This document shows positions 19,628 through 31,900 of a stretch of 64,000 nucleotides of DNA, piece by piece. Below the pieces are notes generated by a model that did not search any database, had not been told where the DNA came from, and was given only the letters and a program-made list of their open reading frames with translations. Both the position numbers and the translations under genes were made by a program. The first letter of the stretch is position 1. Every line of letters begins with the position of its first letter. This stretch comes from Ornithodoros turicata (lineage: Eukaryota; Arthropoda; Arachnida; Ixodida; Argasidae): the NCBI RefSeq assembly GCF_037126465.1, contig NC_088206.1, positions 69,629,687-69,693,686 on the forward strand, in the 5' to 3' direction.

Positions 19628-22600
19628 TCACTTTCGGAATGTACCGGGAAGATACTGTCCGAGGTACAGGTACGAAATGAAGGGTTGAGGTCCAATCCAT
19701 ATCTCGTCGAGCTTGTTGGCCACACCAATGAGGATGAGCTTGGCAGCGCGGGATGGAGACATCTTGACCTCTTGCTCCGATGGTGGGATACGCATCACTT
19801 CTCCCGGTTTGCCCGTGAAGCACTTTTGTCGGATGGGCGTCGCAACGGGACCGGGACACACCATTGTGATCTTGATGCCCTTGTTGTACACTTCAGACCA
19901 GAGGCAGTCATAGAAACCCTGTGTGGATATCACATTCGTAATGCACGTTGGTGTATTAGAAATAGAAACAGTCAATCTTTGTTTCAGACTCGAGCAGGGC
20001 AACATGTCGGACCAATATTGGCAATGTCGGCACAAGATTGGGCCAATGTTGGGCCGGTCGGACAAATATTGGCAATACTGGCCCAGTATTGGCAATACCG
20101 GCCGAACATTGGCCGAATCTTGTGCCGATATTGCCGATATTGGGCCGACGTGTTGTGCTACTTGGAGAAGTATATAGTATTATAGATTGCCATTGACTAC
20201 AATATACAAGTACTATAAGACTGCACTAATAATGAGAATCTCATGTGTACTGTTGGCAGAGAGGTATGACCCGGTTTCTCGCTTGGCGCCTGATGCTACA
20301 ACCTCTATGTCTAACAACTGTCACCAAATCTCTTATTAGTCACCTGCGGTGTACAATTTAGTGCGTACTAGAAAATAAAAGCTGGAATCACTGAAACCAC
20401 CAGTACAATAAAAGAAACTGGGACAGAATAGCACGTAGACGTAACGTGTCAGGAGGTACTGAGGGCTTCAGTTAGAGGGTAGTTAATTTTAATTTGAGAA
20501 ACTGTGCAATTGTAATGCAAGTTTTTTTAATAGGAGTGCATCAGACTAGCCTGGAACAGAGTAAATGAATTGCCTCTCAAATGAATTGGTAAATTTTAAT
20601 ACTGTTCAGAACATGCAAAGCCTAACTACAGAGTAACGAGATCATGGCAGAGCATTGGCAGAGCATTGGCAGCAGAAATATCACATTATTCTAGCTTTAT
20701 ATAGAGAATTTTTATCCGATAAATAATGAAAAATTATAGAGCACACTTACATGCAGTGCAGCCTTTGAGGCATTGTATGTGGCAGAATATGGAACACCTG
20801 TGGAAGTTACGGTTTGCATCATCATCGCCGCAATCATCATCATCATAATAATAATAATAATAATAATAATAATAGTTGAGGAGATCCAGAATTTCTCTGA
20901 GTAAGGGCTCCAGCCTTGTACATGATGCTACATACATTACCTAGGGTCATCTGAAGCACCCTATCAGGGCAGGTGATCCTGACCCCCCTCCCCCATATAC
21001 ATCCACACTGGTCGTAGTCGATTACGTATCTTATGCAGATGTGACGAGAAAGTGAAACGCGTACCAATCTTTCCGCAAACGCTGCTCAACACGACGGCAT
21101 GCCCCGTCCTCCTTTCCAGCCAGTGCGGAAGTACACACTTTGTCAGGTTGATGTGGCTGAAGCAGTTGATGTCAAACAGGGCCTTGTGCACCTAAAAAAA
21201 ACGTTGACTTGTATGAATGAATTCAATTCGGTTCAATTTATTTGACCACGCAGGCACGTTAAACATGTTTTGATTGAGACTGCAAGATTGAACCTGTACT
21301 GCGGTCGCATTAAAGAAAAACAACGTGTAACATGCAGTTGTAAGGTCACGTGATGTGAGGTAAAAGTACTACAATACAAATTTGACAACCAAGCAAGTTC
21401 TGTAGCCCAAGCAGGTGACACTTCCAGCAACAAAAACACCGATAATAGAACACTATGATTATTTATTTATTTATTTATTTACCCTCAGGGCTTGGAGCAT
21501 TGAAGAGGGGAGGGGGGCATAGGCTACAGTGTAAGCTAGGACGTAAATATTCGTTAACAGTGCAGTTGTAATTGAAAAACTATACAAGCCTACAAACAAC
21601 ATGTATAGGTGATTTGGTATTTATGATCATGGTATTAATTAACGACGACGCAAATGGTTATTGCAAGTGAAGGTGATCATATAAGGCCCTTTTTGAAGTT
21701 AGAGCTCTCTGAAATCGAAGGTATAGAACCGGGGAGGCCGTTCCAATCTTGCGAAGTCTTAGGCAAGAAGGAGTCAAAACATGATTGTGACAGTACCATG
21801 AGCATGATATGAAAAAAAATGGAAGTGATATGAATCATGATTTTAGTGTTCCAAAGTAGATAAAAGAATCCTAATGATAAGAAAAAAAAGTTGAATTTGA
21901 TTTGGTTTCTTCAGTCAGATGTAGATTTTGAAGTAGTTCTTTTAACACATTTCTATGACAGGTGTCTAGCATTGGGATCCCTCATGTACTGTGCATGATT
22001 GTGGGAAATAAGATAATACTTGAGTGATCCCCTTGTGTGATAAGGGGATGCAGACCAGACAATGGTGTCTTATCTGTGCAGTTTGACAGATAGGAAGGTT
22101 GTGGTTCTCAGGTGATGTACCCGCGGGGCAGTCTGACAGGTACAAAACCGGTTACTACAGCCCTCTCTACTCGTTCACCTTTGTTGCAAGTGAACTTGAA
22201 CTGACAAAGCACCTTCCTAAAGCCTAAGGTGCCTTTGCGCCATTAAAATCCTAATCATCATAATCATCATCAACCTTCACTTGCCTCGATGTCGATGTCT
22301 TGAAAGTGAGCACTTTGTGAACGTCCGGCGCAGTTGACGAGTATGTCCAAGTGTCCAAACTTGTCCAAGACTTTCTTGAAGCTTGCGTCGTGTGTCTCGA
22401 ATTTCGTGATGTCCATCGGGAGCAAGAGTATGTCGTCGTCTGTTAGCCCAGCTTCGGCTGAAGGGATTTTTGTTTGTTTGTTATAAAACAGTTGTATATT
22501 GCTAACGGAATCCTTTCGGGCGTAGTAGTACATTTACGTTAAACTTGCGATTGCTGGAATTCTGTTATTACTATTATATTTACGGGTAAATGCAGAATTC

Positions 22601-24409
22601 ATTCAGTGCTGTTCAGTACAGTGTGGGTCGTTCAAAATAATCTGCCATGGTTTGAAACTAATCTCCAGTTTTGTTCCCTAGATCTGTAGTTTTCAACCTA
22701 TGGCATACAATAGAAGCCAAGGGATATGCTACACAAACAACAACTACAGCAGCTTTATTGTTGCGACGATGATTGTGGAGCTTCATCATCGTAATGCTAC
22801 GCAAAAATGTACACGCTTATAGAGAAACATGTACAGACGCTGTCAAGTTGAGAATTGCTGCCTCAGATAGCAGGGAACCATAAAAGTACCGTGGTAATCT
22901 TTAAGGGAATGTCTGACAGTCTGACCTTGGGCTACAGTGTTGTCTTATCAGATATGCCAATGGATGGGGGGGAAAAAACATACTTACACACAATGGTGTA
23001 CTTGACGTCATCCATGGCGGAGGCATCGATGTCGGACAGAACAACTCTGGCGCCACGTTTGGCCAGTTCGATGGTAATGGCTCTTCCGAGGCCGCTGCCT
23101 GCTCCCGTCACCCATGCCACTTTGCCCTTAAGGACAGCTGATGGGTAGAGAAAGAAACGGAACATTTGGTAACAAAAGGTAATGGGGGGGAAGAAAATTA
23201 TCGTGCAGCAATACAGTTTGTTCAATTTAATGTACGTGTTCCGTAACTTTTTGTAATGATGGTGTAGAGTTGGTTTATTAATTTGCTGGTAAATAGCCTT
23301 GGTTGATCGATTAATATTCTCTAAGCTTTCACTTTGCAGGTGAGCTTGAGAATATCGTGCCACTGGCACATAAAACTTCCTGGTATAAATGAAGCTTTTT
23401 TTTGTTCTCTTTGTTGAGGTATTTACCGAAGTATGTCTGATTTTCAATTGAGGCTACACAACAAATTTTACAGAGGTGCTGCATATCTAGCCATCGCAAA
23501 GGACAAACTAAAATCAAATTGCTTTGCAGGTTTCCAATTTCTTTTTCTTTTTCGGTGGGCTTCTTACCGGTTAATCTCGCCCCATGAGTGCTAGAAATTA
23601 GACATCTAACCTCTTTGTAAGAAAAAAAAAAGTCATACAAGAATTCTCATTTGTACAACATAGTGTACTTAACTGTCTATTACTGGGAAATAACAATTCT
23701 GAGGACGTGACCCAGAAACCGACAGGCCACATAAGCCACGAGGCGTCTAGCTTTTTCTGACAATCTCCATATTTCAGTCTCTGATGTTTACGACTGGTTC
23801 ACCACAAAGTCTGGGCAACAACCCGAGCCAATTTTCTTTTTCTTGGTTTGACAGAAGAGTTTTCTTCTGGCGTTTTTTTTTCTCTTTACATAAAAGTGCT
23901 TGAACATTTTAATCTTGGGTCTCAGACATGCCTTATCTTTGTTATGAAAGAAAACGTTAATGCTTTCGTTTGAGTGAAGAGGTACGTAAACTTGTAAAAC
24001 TAGCGTAAAGCTTGTACTCTGTTCACAAGTAGCAGTTGACTAGAAAACAATCTCTGCATGTATAACAGTCCTCCATCTTATTGTTACTCCCGACTTACTA
24101 ATTTCTTATTATTACTTCTCATACTCGCTCCGAGCCTGTTTTCGCGTTTTACTTCTAAATTAGGAATGCCCCTGAAACGACTTATATAAGCTCAACTTGT
24201 CGCTTTATACATGTACTTCATTCTTTGTACTACCAGTATAATTCGTTGAGGGATATCAGTTGTTTTTGAGCAAACTCGACTATTTTCTCACCTGGCGATT
24301 TTCCAAACAGTTCTGCCCATAGCAGACTCCAGTTTGAGTCTGTTCTCGCAATGAACCAGTAGATGAGTGCAGCCGACGCTACAACTGCAGAGGCCAGCAG
24401 AAGGAACAT
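19628..24409 (-). CDS. DHRS7: DHRS7-like short-chain dehydrogenase/reductase (6 exons, 301 aa)
   Basis: ER-membrane SDR (SDR34C type) acting on steroids and retinoids in vertebrates. Exons on the minus strand: 24292-24409, 22988-23137, 22285-22457, 21065-21191, 20751-20797 (47 bp) and 19628-19918; sum 906 bases, phases agree. Start is the ATG at 24409: MFLLLASAVVASAALIYWF is a signal anchor, followed by SLLWAELFGKSP, which matches the DHRS7 leader (LLWAEW). SDR motifs: TGAGSGLG, LVNCAG, VVLSS, catalytic YNASK on the 47-bp exon, and VCPGPVATPI. Intron 3 starts GC (GAG|GCAAGT), needed to keep the DIDIE-VHKAL reading that aligns with the family. The protein is about 35 residues shorter than human DHRS7, and the terminal AAGTGAGT reads either as stop or as a splice donor, so one more exon may exist. 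Family call is firm. Confidence 0.88.
19988..20166. repeat. Palindromic CCAATATTGG element, copy 2
   Basis: About 180 bp with inverted ends (GCAGGGCAACATGTCGG against CCGACGTGTTGTGCTACTTG) around a chain of CCAATATTGG/GGCAATACTGG units. In the intron before the last DHRS7-like exon. Confidence 0.65.
20834..20875. repeat. (ATC)n(ATA)n microsatellite
   Basis: Short ATC run followed by about nine ATA/AAT units. Confidence 0.85.
21460..22250 (-). mobile_element. Possible 3' end of a LINE/SINE with (TAAA)n tail
   Basis: On the minus strand an approximately 770-bp segment ends in CCCTGAGGG and then (TAAA)n (21460-21481), the tail type of RTE/CR1-like elements. No RT frame. Class is a guess. Confidence 0.35.
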
Positions 24410-27400
24410 GATACGTACTCCTGTCCACACGAGCGGGGAAATGCTCTGATCGTTGGTTCAAGTAGCAGACTCCTTGCTTATCGTCCCGACAGGGAGGGAG
24501 GGAGGGTTACGAGTCTTTTTTCTCTTTTTTTTATCGCGATGTTCGGAGAAAGCCGTTTTTTTTTGGCACGTCAGGTTACTTGACTTTTTCTCAAGGTTGT
24601 TCCGTTGCTCCAGTGCGCAGCTCGTACACTTGGGTGGGGGTCCCGTTGGGCGATGCTGCCAAGTGACCTTTGCCTGTTTTTTTTTCTTTCTTTCTTCTTT
24701 TATCTCGTGTTGGGTCCGCGAAGCAACTATGGTTATAAGCGGGGTGTTTATTGCAGTTGTGTTGTAACAGCTTTAGTGTATGATTGGCGACATGCGTTTC
24801 AAGCTGGGATGGCTCTCTGAAGGTGGTGGACTATAGAAACAGGGAGGGGGCGAAGTCGCAGGGGGGGGGGAGAGGTTAGATGCGTCTGGATAAATAACTG
24901 TGTAGGGGGGTTGCGGGGGTGTGCTGGAAAAATCCGTGGTACGGTGGCCGCACGCCGCCTGGTAGAGCGAACGAAGATTTTGATTCTCTCTTAAAATCAG
25001 AATTTTATTATCTTCAATTTATTAGACCCAGAGGACACGGCAGGCTTCCTACTGGGAACCGTGCATAGCCCACCCTGACGCAAAATGGACAAGTCTACCG
25101 CGCTATACGAGTACGAGTGCTATGACTACGACGACAAGAATGCGTCTCACCCATGTCGACATTTTTGTGGTGATTAGCCGCTCAGTCCTGGCTACTCGCC
25201 ACCTAGCGGACCGCTGTATAAGCACTCAATGAATGATAGTACCAACAGCTAGCCGATGTATTTTGCGATGACCCGAAACGATGCCAAAACTTCCCTTCTC
25301 GTATGCGGCGGAGTTCCGGTTTACATTCGCGGTTTGCGTACCTGAAGTCTTTGAGTGAGTTCGATTTATGATACGAAATGAAATGAATTTCATTTTGCAG
25401 TTCCTATAGTGTCACTATAAACCTCTCTACAAAAACATGTTGCGGGTTGTTTTTATGAAGCTTGAACCCACGCTTCATGTATGCTTCGCGGTGTAAACGG
25501 TAAAACCCGCGTATAACGATACACCTTGTTACGATCTGCGCCGTACAACGATCGTTTTTTTTTAAAACTTTTTGAACGTTGTGCTGGATACCGAAGAGGT
25601 TACAAATGGCTCCAGTGTTCGCGATGTACATTATATATGACATCCACAATAATGACGGGACCTCTAAGTACGTCATAAGTTTACAACGTATCTGACGAAG
25701 GTTTCACCCACATGGTTTCACCATATGTGCGTTCACGCGCAGTTACGTTTTGCACGATCGATGCGGACCAACAACTCGTTGCTGTTGAGCGCGATGCTGA
25801 CAACCTTACAAACAATTCAGCTGCGCGCTCTAATCCCTGAATGCTCTCGTCGCCCTGGAACATGGCGTTCTTTTTGCCGGAGCCCGGTAATAACGATATT
25901 ACTCCTACAACGATTAAAGTTGCTAAATAGCCTTCGATATAGCGATGCGCTGGCATATTTTGTATGCATCTTCCCTTTTGTCATCACCCGTGCGCGAACA
26001 ACTTCAGCCACTAGTTTTTAATTTTTAACCAATCCCGAACACTTAATGCGACCTACGCGTGAAGACTCGCGGTGACGTGGCAACAGTGCTGGATGACCGG
26101 CTGGGGAACCCCTCGCGAGACGTCGCGGAACCCTGTTTGAGTACCCTTGGCCTAAAGCAAGCACAGCGGGTACAATACTATCAGCTAACGGTGCATAAGA
26201 TGTTCGAGAACGCCTGTCACCGCGGACTGACAAGTAGCAGGCTGCGCGAAGTGTGAAACGTTGCTGGTCTTGGGAGGAATAAATTACCCGTGGTTTGAGA
26301 CTTTCGGGACATCGTTCGTGTCGAGGCTAGTACATGCGGTACAACAACAGGGGCAGCTCCCTGTATGATAGGAGATCGTCGTTGGAATGTAAAAGAAAAA
26401 AAAAATCCAGGTCTCTGGTTTCTCTGACAGAAGCCGCCACGCACTTGACCGCATAAAATGCCGAATGGGTGTAGGGTAACGACGTCATAGTGTAAAATCC
26501 TTTTCTGCAAAGCATGAGTGTCACAAAAAAAGCTTGGTTTAATCTTGTTCTTCATGTTGTACCAAGCCGCGGTGTATTGTAACAGTACAGAACACTGTTT
26601 TCAGAAGGACGGAAGGTCGCGGAAAGGAAGACGTGTGTGTAGCTCGTTTTACATAAATGCCGTTGTGAATCGTACAAGACGAGACAGACCGTTAAGGCAC
26701 AGTCACATATGCAGACAAAGGAAGAAAGAAAAATTGAGAAACGAGTCGCGGTTAGGCTTTTTGTACCTGTTCATCCGTCCACACGTGTACAGTACCATAC
26801 GAACAGCTCGGAGATCAGAGTTTCCGATGCGTGGTCACGTAGTGCTGTATGGGGCAGCAGCTTTTGTCGGATCTCATAGTTTCGCATTCTTCGGGTAACC
26901 AAATTGCATTGTGTATGCTACCTTGTGTATGTTTTGGTGCCGCTGCCATGCGCGCGCGCGCACATATACTTGCGCTTACCATTGCGTGCCTGGGCCACAT
27001 ACTCTTGCAAGAGACAGCAGGCCATGGCCTCGCGGTTTCCGGTTTCAGAATTTCGCCCTATCCTCTAGTTCAGTGAACGAAACGTTACAGGGTTCGCAAC
27101 GGAAACCTTTATTGCTTCCGTTTTACGGTAGTTTTACGGTAGACTTGGTATCTATGAGACTATAGCAAAACCGGTGGCAGTCCACAGGTCACAGCTCAGG
27201 CTGCATGCCGTTCGCCCGTCCAGTTCCTGGTGTCCTCAACGCGTCTGCACAACGGGCTGCAGGTCCAGGTCCAGGTCGCAGTGCCTGCATCTTACATCAT
27301 TGTCCTAAAAGAAACCCGATAGGTTAATTAAACTCCGATCTCGCCACTACCACCAACCACTTACTTTCCAGTGAAATCGTAGTCGACGTCACTGAATGCT

Positions 27401-28997
27401 AGAACGTCCTTCCAACGTCGTACCGTTCTAACGACCCACCATCCGTTTATGCATCTGGCACCACTGACCAAGCTGCGGGTTTAAGCTCTCGTTAAGAACA
27501 GATCGACAACATACTACCAACGCACGATGTAACATACTTACCCAGAACCGCTGAAAGCAAAACTATACGTACCAGATGCTTACCACCCTTGCGCAAGTCT
27601 TGATTTGCAGGCCTTGTGAAGAGTCGACCAAGACGTGCTCGTGGGACTAGTCGCGAATACCCATTGGTCCCCCCAAAATATCGAGAGTCCAACACGACGC
27701 TAATTGTGCGTTCAAGCTCTAGAGAGCAGCTTTTTGCTCTGCCATACCACATAATATGAAAAGTGACCATATAGGCCGAGCAATCCTAAGCCATACACAT
27801 CGATGCCAGGTATGATTCGAAACGCACATGCATGATGTTGACTTGATGTCAACTGAGCAAGACGTACCTATACTCTGGCATCGAGTATAGCAAACGACCG
27901 CATACCAACCTATAGGTCGTCGCTTTACCTGGTGTCATAGTCGCCCTAGTCGCCCTAGTCCACGGCTTCTGTGTTCGATGCGTCATTTCAGTCTGGTCAA
28001 ACGGAGCAGTATCACGACCCGACACGAAGAAACCTTCAACTTCATTCGTGGCAGTGGTCTTCTTGCTCGCTGCATGGAGTCACATGGAAGAGCGTCAGCG
28101 CGATGTCGAAAGCAGCGAGATGGCCAACGTGTCCAGAAGCCCGGTGACCCGGGTTAGAACCTCGCTAGCGCTAGCGCTTCCTGGCTGTTCCGAAAGCTGT
28201 CCTTTGTGAAATCTGTTCGGGGAGCGGGTACTTCACGGCGTCTACCGTTTGTTCGCTACCCGTGTCAAGGATAAGTGAACCTAGTCTGCCCGCCACCTAT
28301 CGACGTTGCAGACAGCACTGGAGGCGGAAAGGTAGACGTGTGTGTCGTCCTTTCGAATGTCGTAGAGGTTTTCGCAACTCAGCGATTCTTTGACAGCCGG
28401 TATTCTGAACGTTCGAAATCGCGCGGTTGCATGTTGTCTGCAACTGTATAGGACTGATCACTTTAGCAGACGACAAGTGACAGTATTCAAGACGTTACGG
28501 GTGCGTTAGCTCTGGGAAGTGATTGGGCCAGGGAAGGGCACACACGGGGAAAGGACAGAAGGAAGGAGTGAGAGGGTGAAGAGAGAGAGAGGGGGGATTG
28601 GTACGCGTTATGGCTCACCTGTAGCGGAGCCAGAAAAATATTTCTGGAGGGGAGAGGATTTCGCCCCTGTTTTCACTCTGGGCTACCAAAGGAACGGTTC
28701 CAGGGGGGAGGGGGGAAAAGGTTGAACCCCCGAAGCTCCCCCTGTGGATACGTCACTGTGGCAGACTTCATCGGATCCCACCACCGACACCCGTTTCGAA
28801 TATTTTCCAGGAGACCCAAGGATAGCACGTGACGGATTCGGTACCGTCTCACGCACACGAACTGAATTATGTATCAAACGTCTATACTCTGGGATAGGAC
28901 AATACGCGCTGGTTGCAACTGGTTGTGATTGCCTTGGGGGTGGGGGTGGGAGGCACATATGTCCAGAACCGCGCGTTCTCCTCTGGCGGTGACATAC
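24410..28997. other. Intergenic, about 4.6 kb
   Basis: No gene identified with confidence. It holds a small acidic ATG-initiated ORF at 25084-25176 (+), a possible spliced minus-strand ORF around 27290-27440, and poly-G/poly-C tracts. The ectodomain of the upstream membrane-protein gene would be expected here but is not evident. Confidence 0.4.
25084..25176 (+). CDS. Small acidic ORF (30 aa), doubtful
   Basis: ATG-initiated frame MDKSTALYEYECYDYDDKN followed by ASHPCRHFCGD and stop. Highly acidic with alternating Y/E/D. It could be a short peptide, the first exon of an unseen gene, or chance. Confidence 0.15.
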
Positions 28998-31900
28998 CTT
29001 TGTGACCTATCTCGAAAGAGCAAAAAGCTGTGGGCAAAAAACACTCACCGAAACCTCCGAGTGCGTAGAAAATAACCAGAGCAGCAATAGAGATGACGAC
29101 AATTATGAACCCAAGCATTACCAACATGAAGCAGTCGCGCCGGGGTGGTTCCCTGGAAAGGTGCATTTATTGCAGCATCGCGTATCCCATGCGCATCCCA
29201 TATATGCGCACGTTTCGCAGCAATACAGAAACGGTATCGATTGAACTATTGGTATACTGAACTTATTACAAATACTGCGCTGCAAGAGGGGGTTCTAACG
29301 AGCGGAGCATAATCTAGTGCTCCGCTCAGATATTAGACACAGAGACACAGTCGGGAGGCAGAGAATTCTACTCTTTCCAAATCCGAAATTCTAGTGATAC
29401 ACTGGTTAGTTTGATACACTTGTCACGATTTAGCGTCGATTACTTAGCGTCGAAAGCGTAATTGCTGAATCATATTTGTAATAGACGAAGCCCGATGATA
29501 GTCATTACACAAATAAAGTGGACGGATAGGCGCTGAACTTTTTCAAGTTTTCATATCGTATTCATGCGGTAAGGACTCCCCAGACATTCGAGGCTTATTC
29601 CAGGAAGCGCGCTGTAAGCATTTAGAGAGAAGCCTTAGAAGACTTACGTCGTAAAAAAGAAAAAAAAAAGAAAAAAAATGGCCTCATATAATCAATAGGT
29701 TTGCTCCATATAGGACCGTATCATCCGTACAGAGAAAATAGATTTCCAAACTAGTGTCACTTTATTCCTGGTGGGCGGTGACCACAGTATGGAAAACCCC
29801 TCGTAAAATGGTGGCTTAGTCTGACTTATTCGATAGAATACATGACAAGAGCAGACGGCGGATGTTGACGAGTATGGCGGAATTCCCTCTCTCAAAACGG
29901 GAATCTATTTTCTAGAACCAATCAGAGCGCGACTGGCTTGAGAAACAGAATGCCGCGGGCGTCTCAGACTAAAGGGCTAAACGCATGGAGCGTTTTCCCG
30001 ACGTTTTCAGGACGCGCGCGCGCCCGGCGTGCGTGTGATCTCGTAAAAACCAGTTTTTCAACGCGCCCGGAGGGCGTACGCCGGAATCTGTGACTATACA
30101 GATATTCGCGCGCGTCTGGGCGTGTTTTCCGAGAAGTAGACAGAACCATGGCCGCCGTGCGGCAGACAAGGTTGCGTATGAGCAGCTCGCATAAATTTTT
30201 GAGACATAAATCCATCACACTAAATTTACGTGAACATTTTAATGGTATCTAGAATGAAGAAACGCAGGAACCACAGGAAAGAAGAGCATCGGCACGTTCA
30301 AACAGATATTTGTGGTCGACGAATATAGCAACAGTGGCGCGCGTCACTCGCTCCGTACGCATCCCATGCGTTTCGGGTGGTCGCCTCGCTGGCGTTTCTT
30401 CGCCGCGTGTGCAAGGCCATGGCGTACGCGCGACGTTTTGACGCTGAGAAAACGTCCAATGCGTTTCGCCCTTCTAAACACGTTTTCCCAGCGTCAACAC
30501 GTCACGCGCACGCCGTGTCCTTGTACTCACCCGACGACCACCGGAAACTCATGGGAGGCGTTCAGAGCCGAGTAACGCACACCAGTGTTGCCATATATTC
30601 ATCCACTACAAGCGTTTGTTGGAATGTCTCGACGTTGTCGTTTTATACGGTTTCTGCATTCCTTCGTTACGGGTATCGTTAAAATACGGAAGTAAATTTA
30701 GTGCGGTGGATATTGTCTACACAATGTGTGTTGCTTATGTGCAACTTTGTCTGCCGCACGGTGGTGATCGCTCCGTGCACTCGTCGGAAAACGCGCCCGA
30801 ACGCGCGCGAATATCTGTAGTCGACATAGACGCGTTGGCGATTTTTCACACCCATGCCAAGCACGCGCGCGTCGAGAAATCGTAAAAAAAAAAGAAAAGA
30901 AAACGCCCTGTGCGTTTCGGCTTTGCTACGTAGCTTGAAGCGAAAAGCCCCCGGTAAATACGGCGACTTTCGCTTATCAGTGCAAGGTCTGACGCTACTG
31001 TGTCGCACTATTACACTCCTGGCTCTACGAACACGTCCAACGCTAACCCATACGTGACGTTGCACGAGCCGATAAGGGGCTTTCCGGGACCTGCAGACGC
31101 CCTCCCAGTGGCGTAGCCAGAGGGGGTTTTCGGGGGGTTCAAGCCCCCCCCCCTACCGAAATGCATGCATGTGAAAGAGTGAAACGAGGGTGAAATCCTC
31201 CTGCCATAGCCGGTCGCCAAAGGTCCTCCGGCCGGTCCCTGATTGGCCTTGTCCGCGCCAAAGGGCGTTCCCCTGATTGGACTTGTCTGAGTGACGTCTC
31301 ATCCAATTTCTAGAGAGGGAAGGCCCCATACATACTCTCAACATCCGCCTCCTGCTGTTGCCATGCATTACATGTCGTAGCTACCAGGGCCGGTGCTAGG
31401 GGTGTGCGGGGCCTGAGCCAAAGGCACATCGCGGGGCCTGTTTCACAGTCCCCGCTAGGCCTGCAAGGGGGGGGGGGGGTCGAGGTAGCTTGCCGTTATT
31501 GGCCGCACTCAAGTGGGCATCGTCACGACTATAGCAAAAAAAAAAAAAAAAGGCCAGCTAGGCCTGCCCCGCTAGGCCTGCGCGGACCCTAGGCAAGCGC
31601 GGGGCCTAAGGCGGTCGCCTTACTCGCCCGGCCCGCTATCGCCGGCCCTCAGCTACTTCAAATTCGCGTCGCGCGCGACACTATAGTTTCAAGATCGACC
31701 TGGGCGGGCGCGACAATCCCTTTAAGCAGACGGAGAGCTCTCTACTAACCAAATTGGCTCAAGAATGTTTGATGAACTTACTCAGCCATGGCCTTGTACG
31801 CTGCAAAGCATGAGAGAATACTTTTCACAACTGGCCCGAGACCTTTAGCAAGACGAGCACTTACGGGAAGCTGAAGTTGTCCCATCACCGCCACCAGGCT

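Noticed and set aside
20734..20937. Open frame with YVASCTRL and poly-Tyr as a DHRS7 active-site exon
   Set aside because: It comes from the ATA microsatellite; the true YNASK exon is 20751-20797 with perfect splice sites and phase.
24453..24820. Plus-strand Phe-rich frames divergent from DHRS7
   Set aside because: Composed of T-rich tracts; no motif or splice support.
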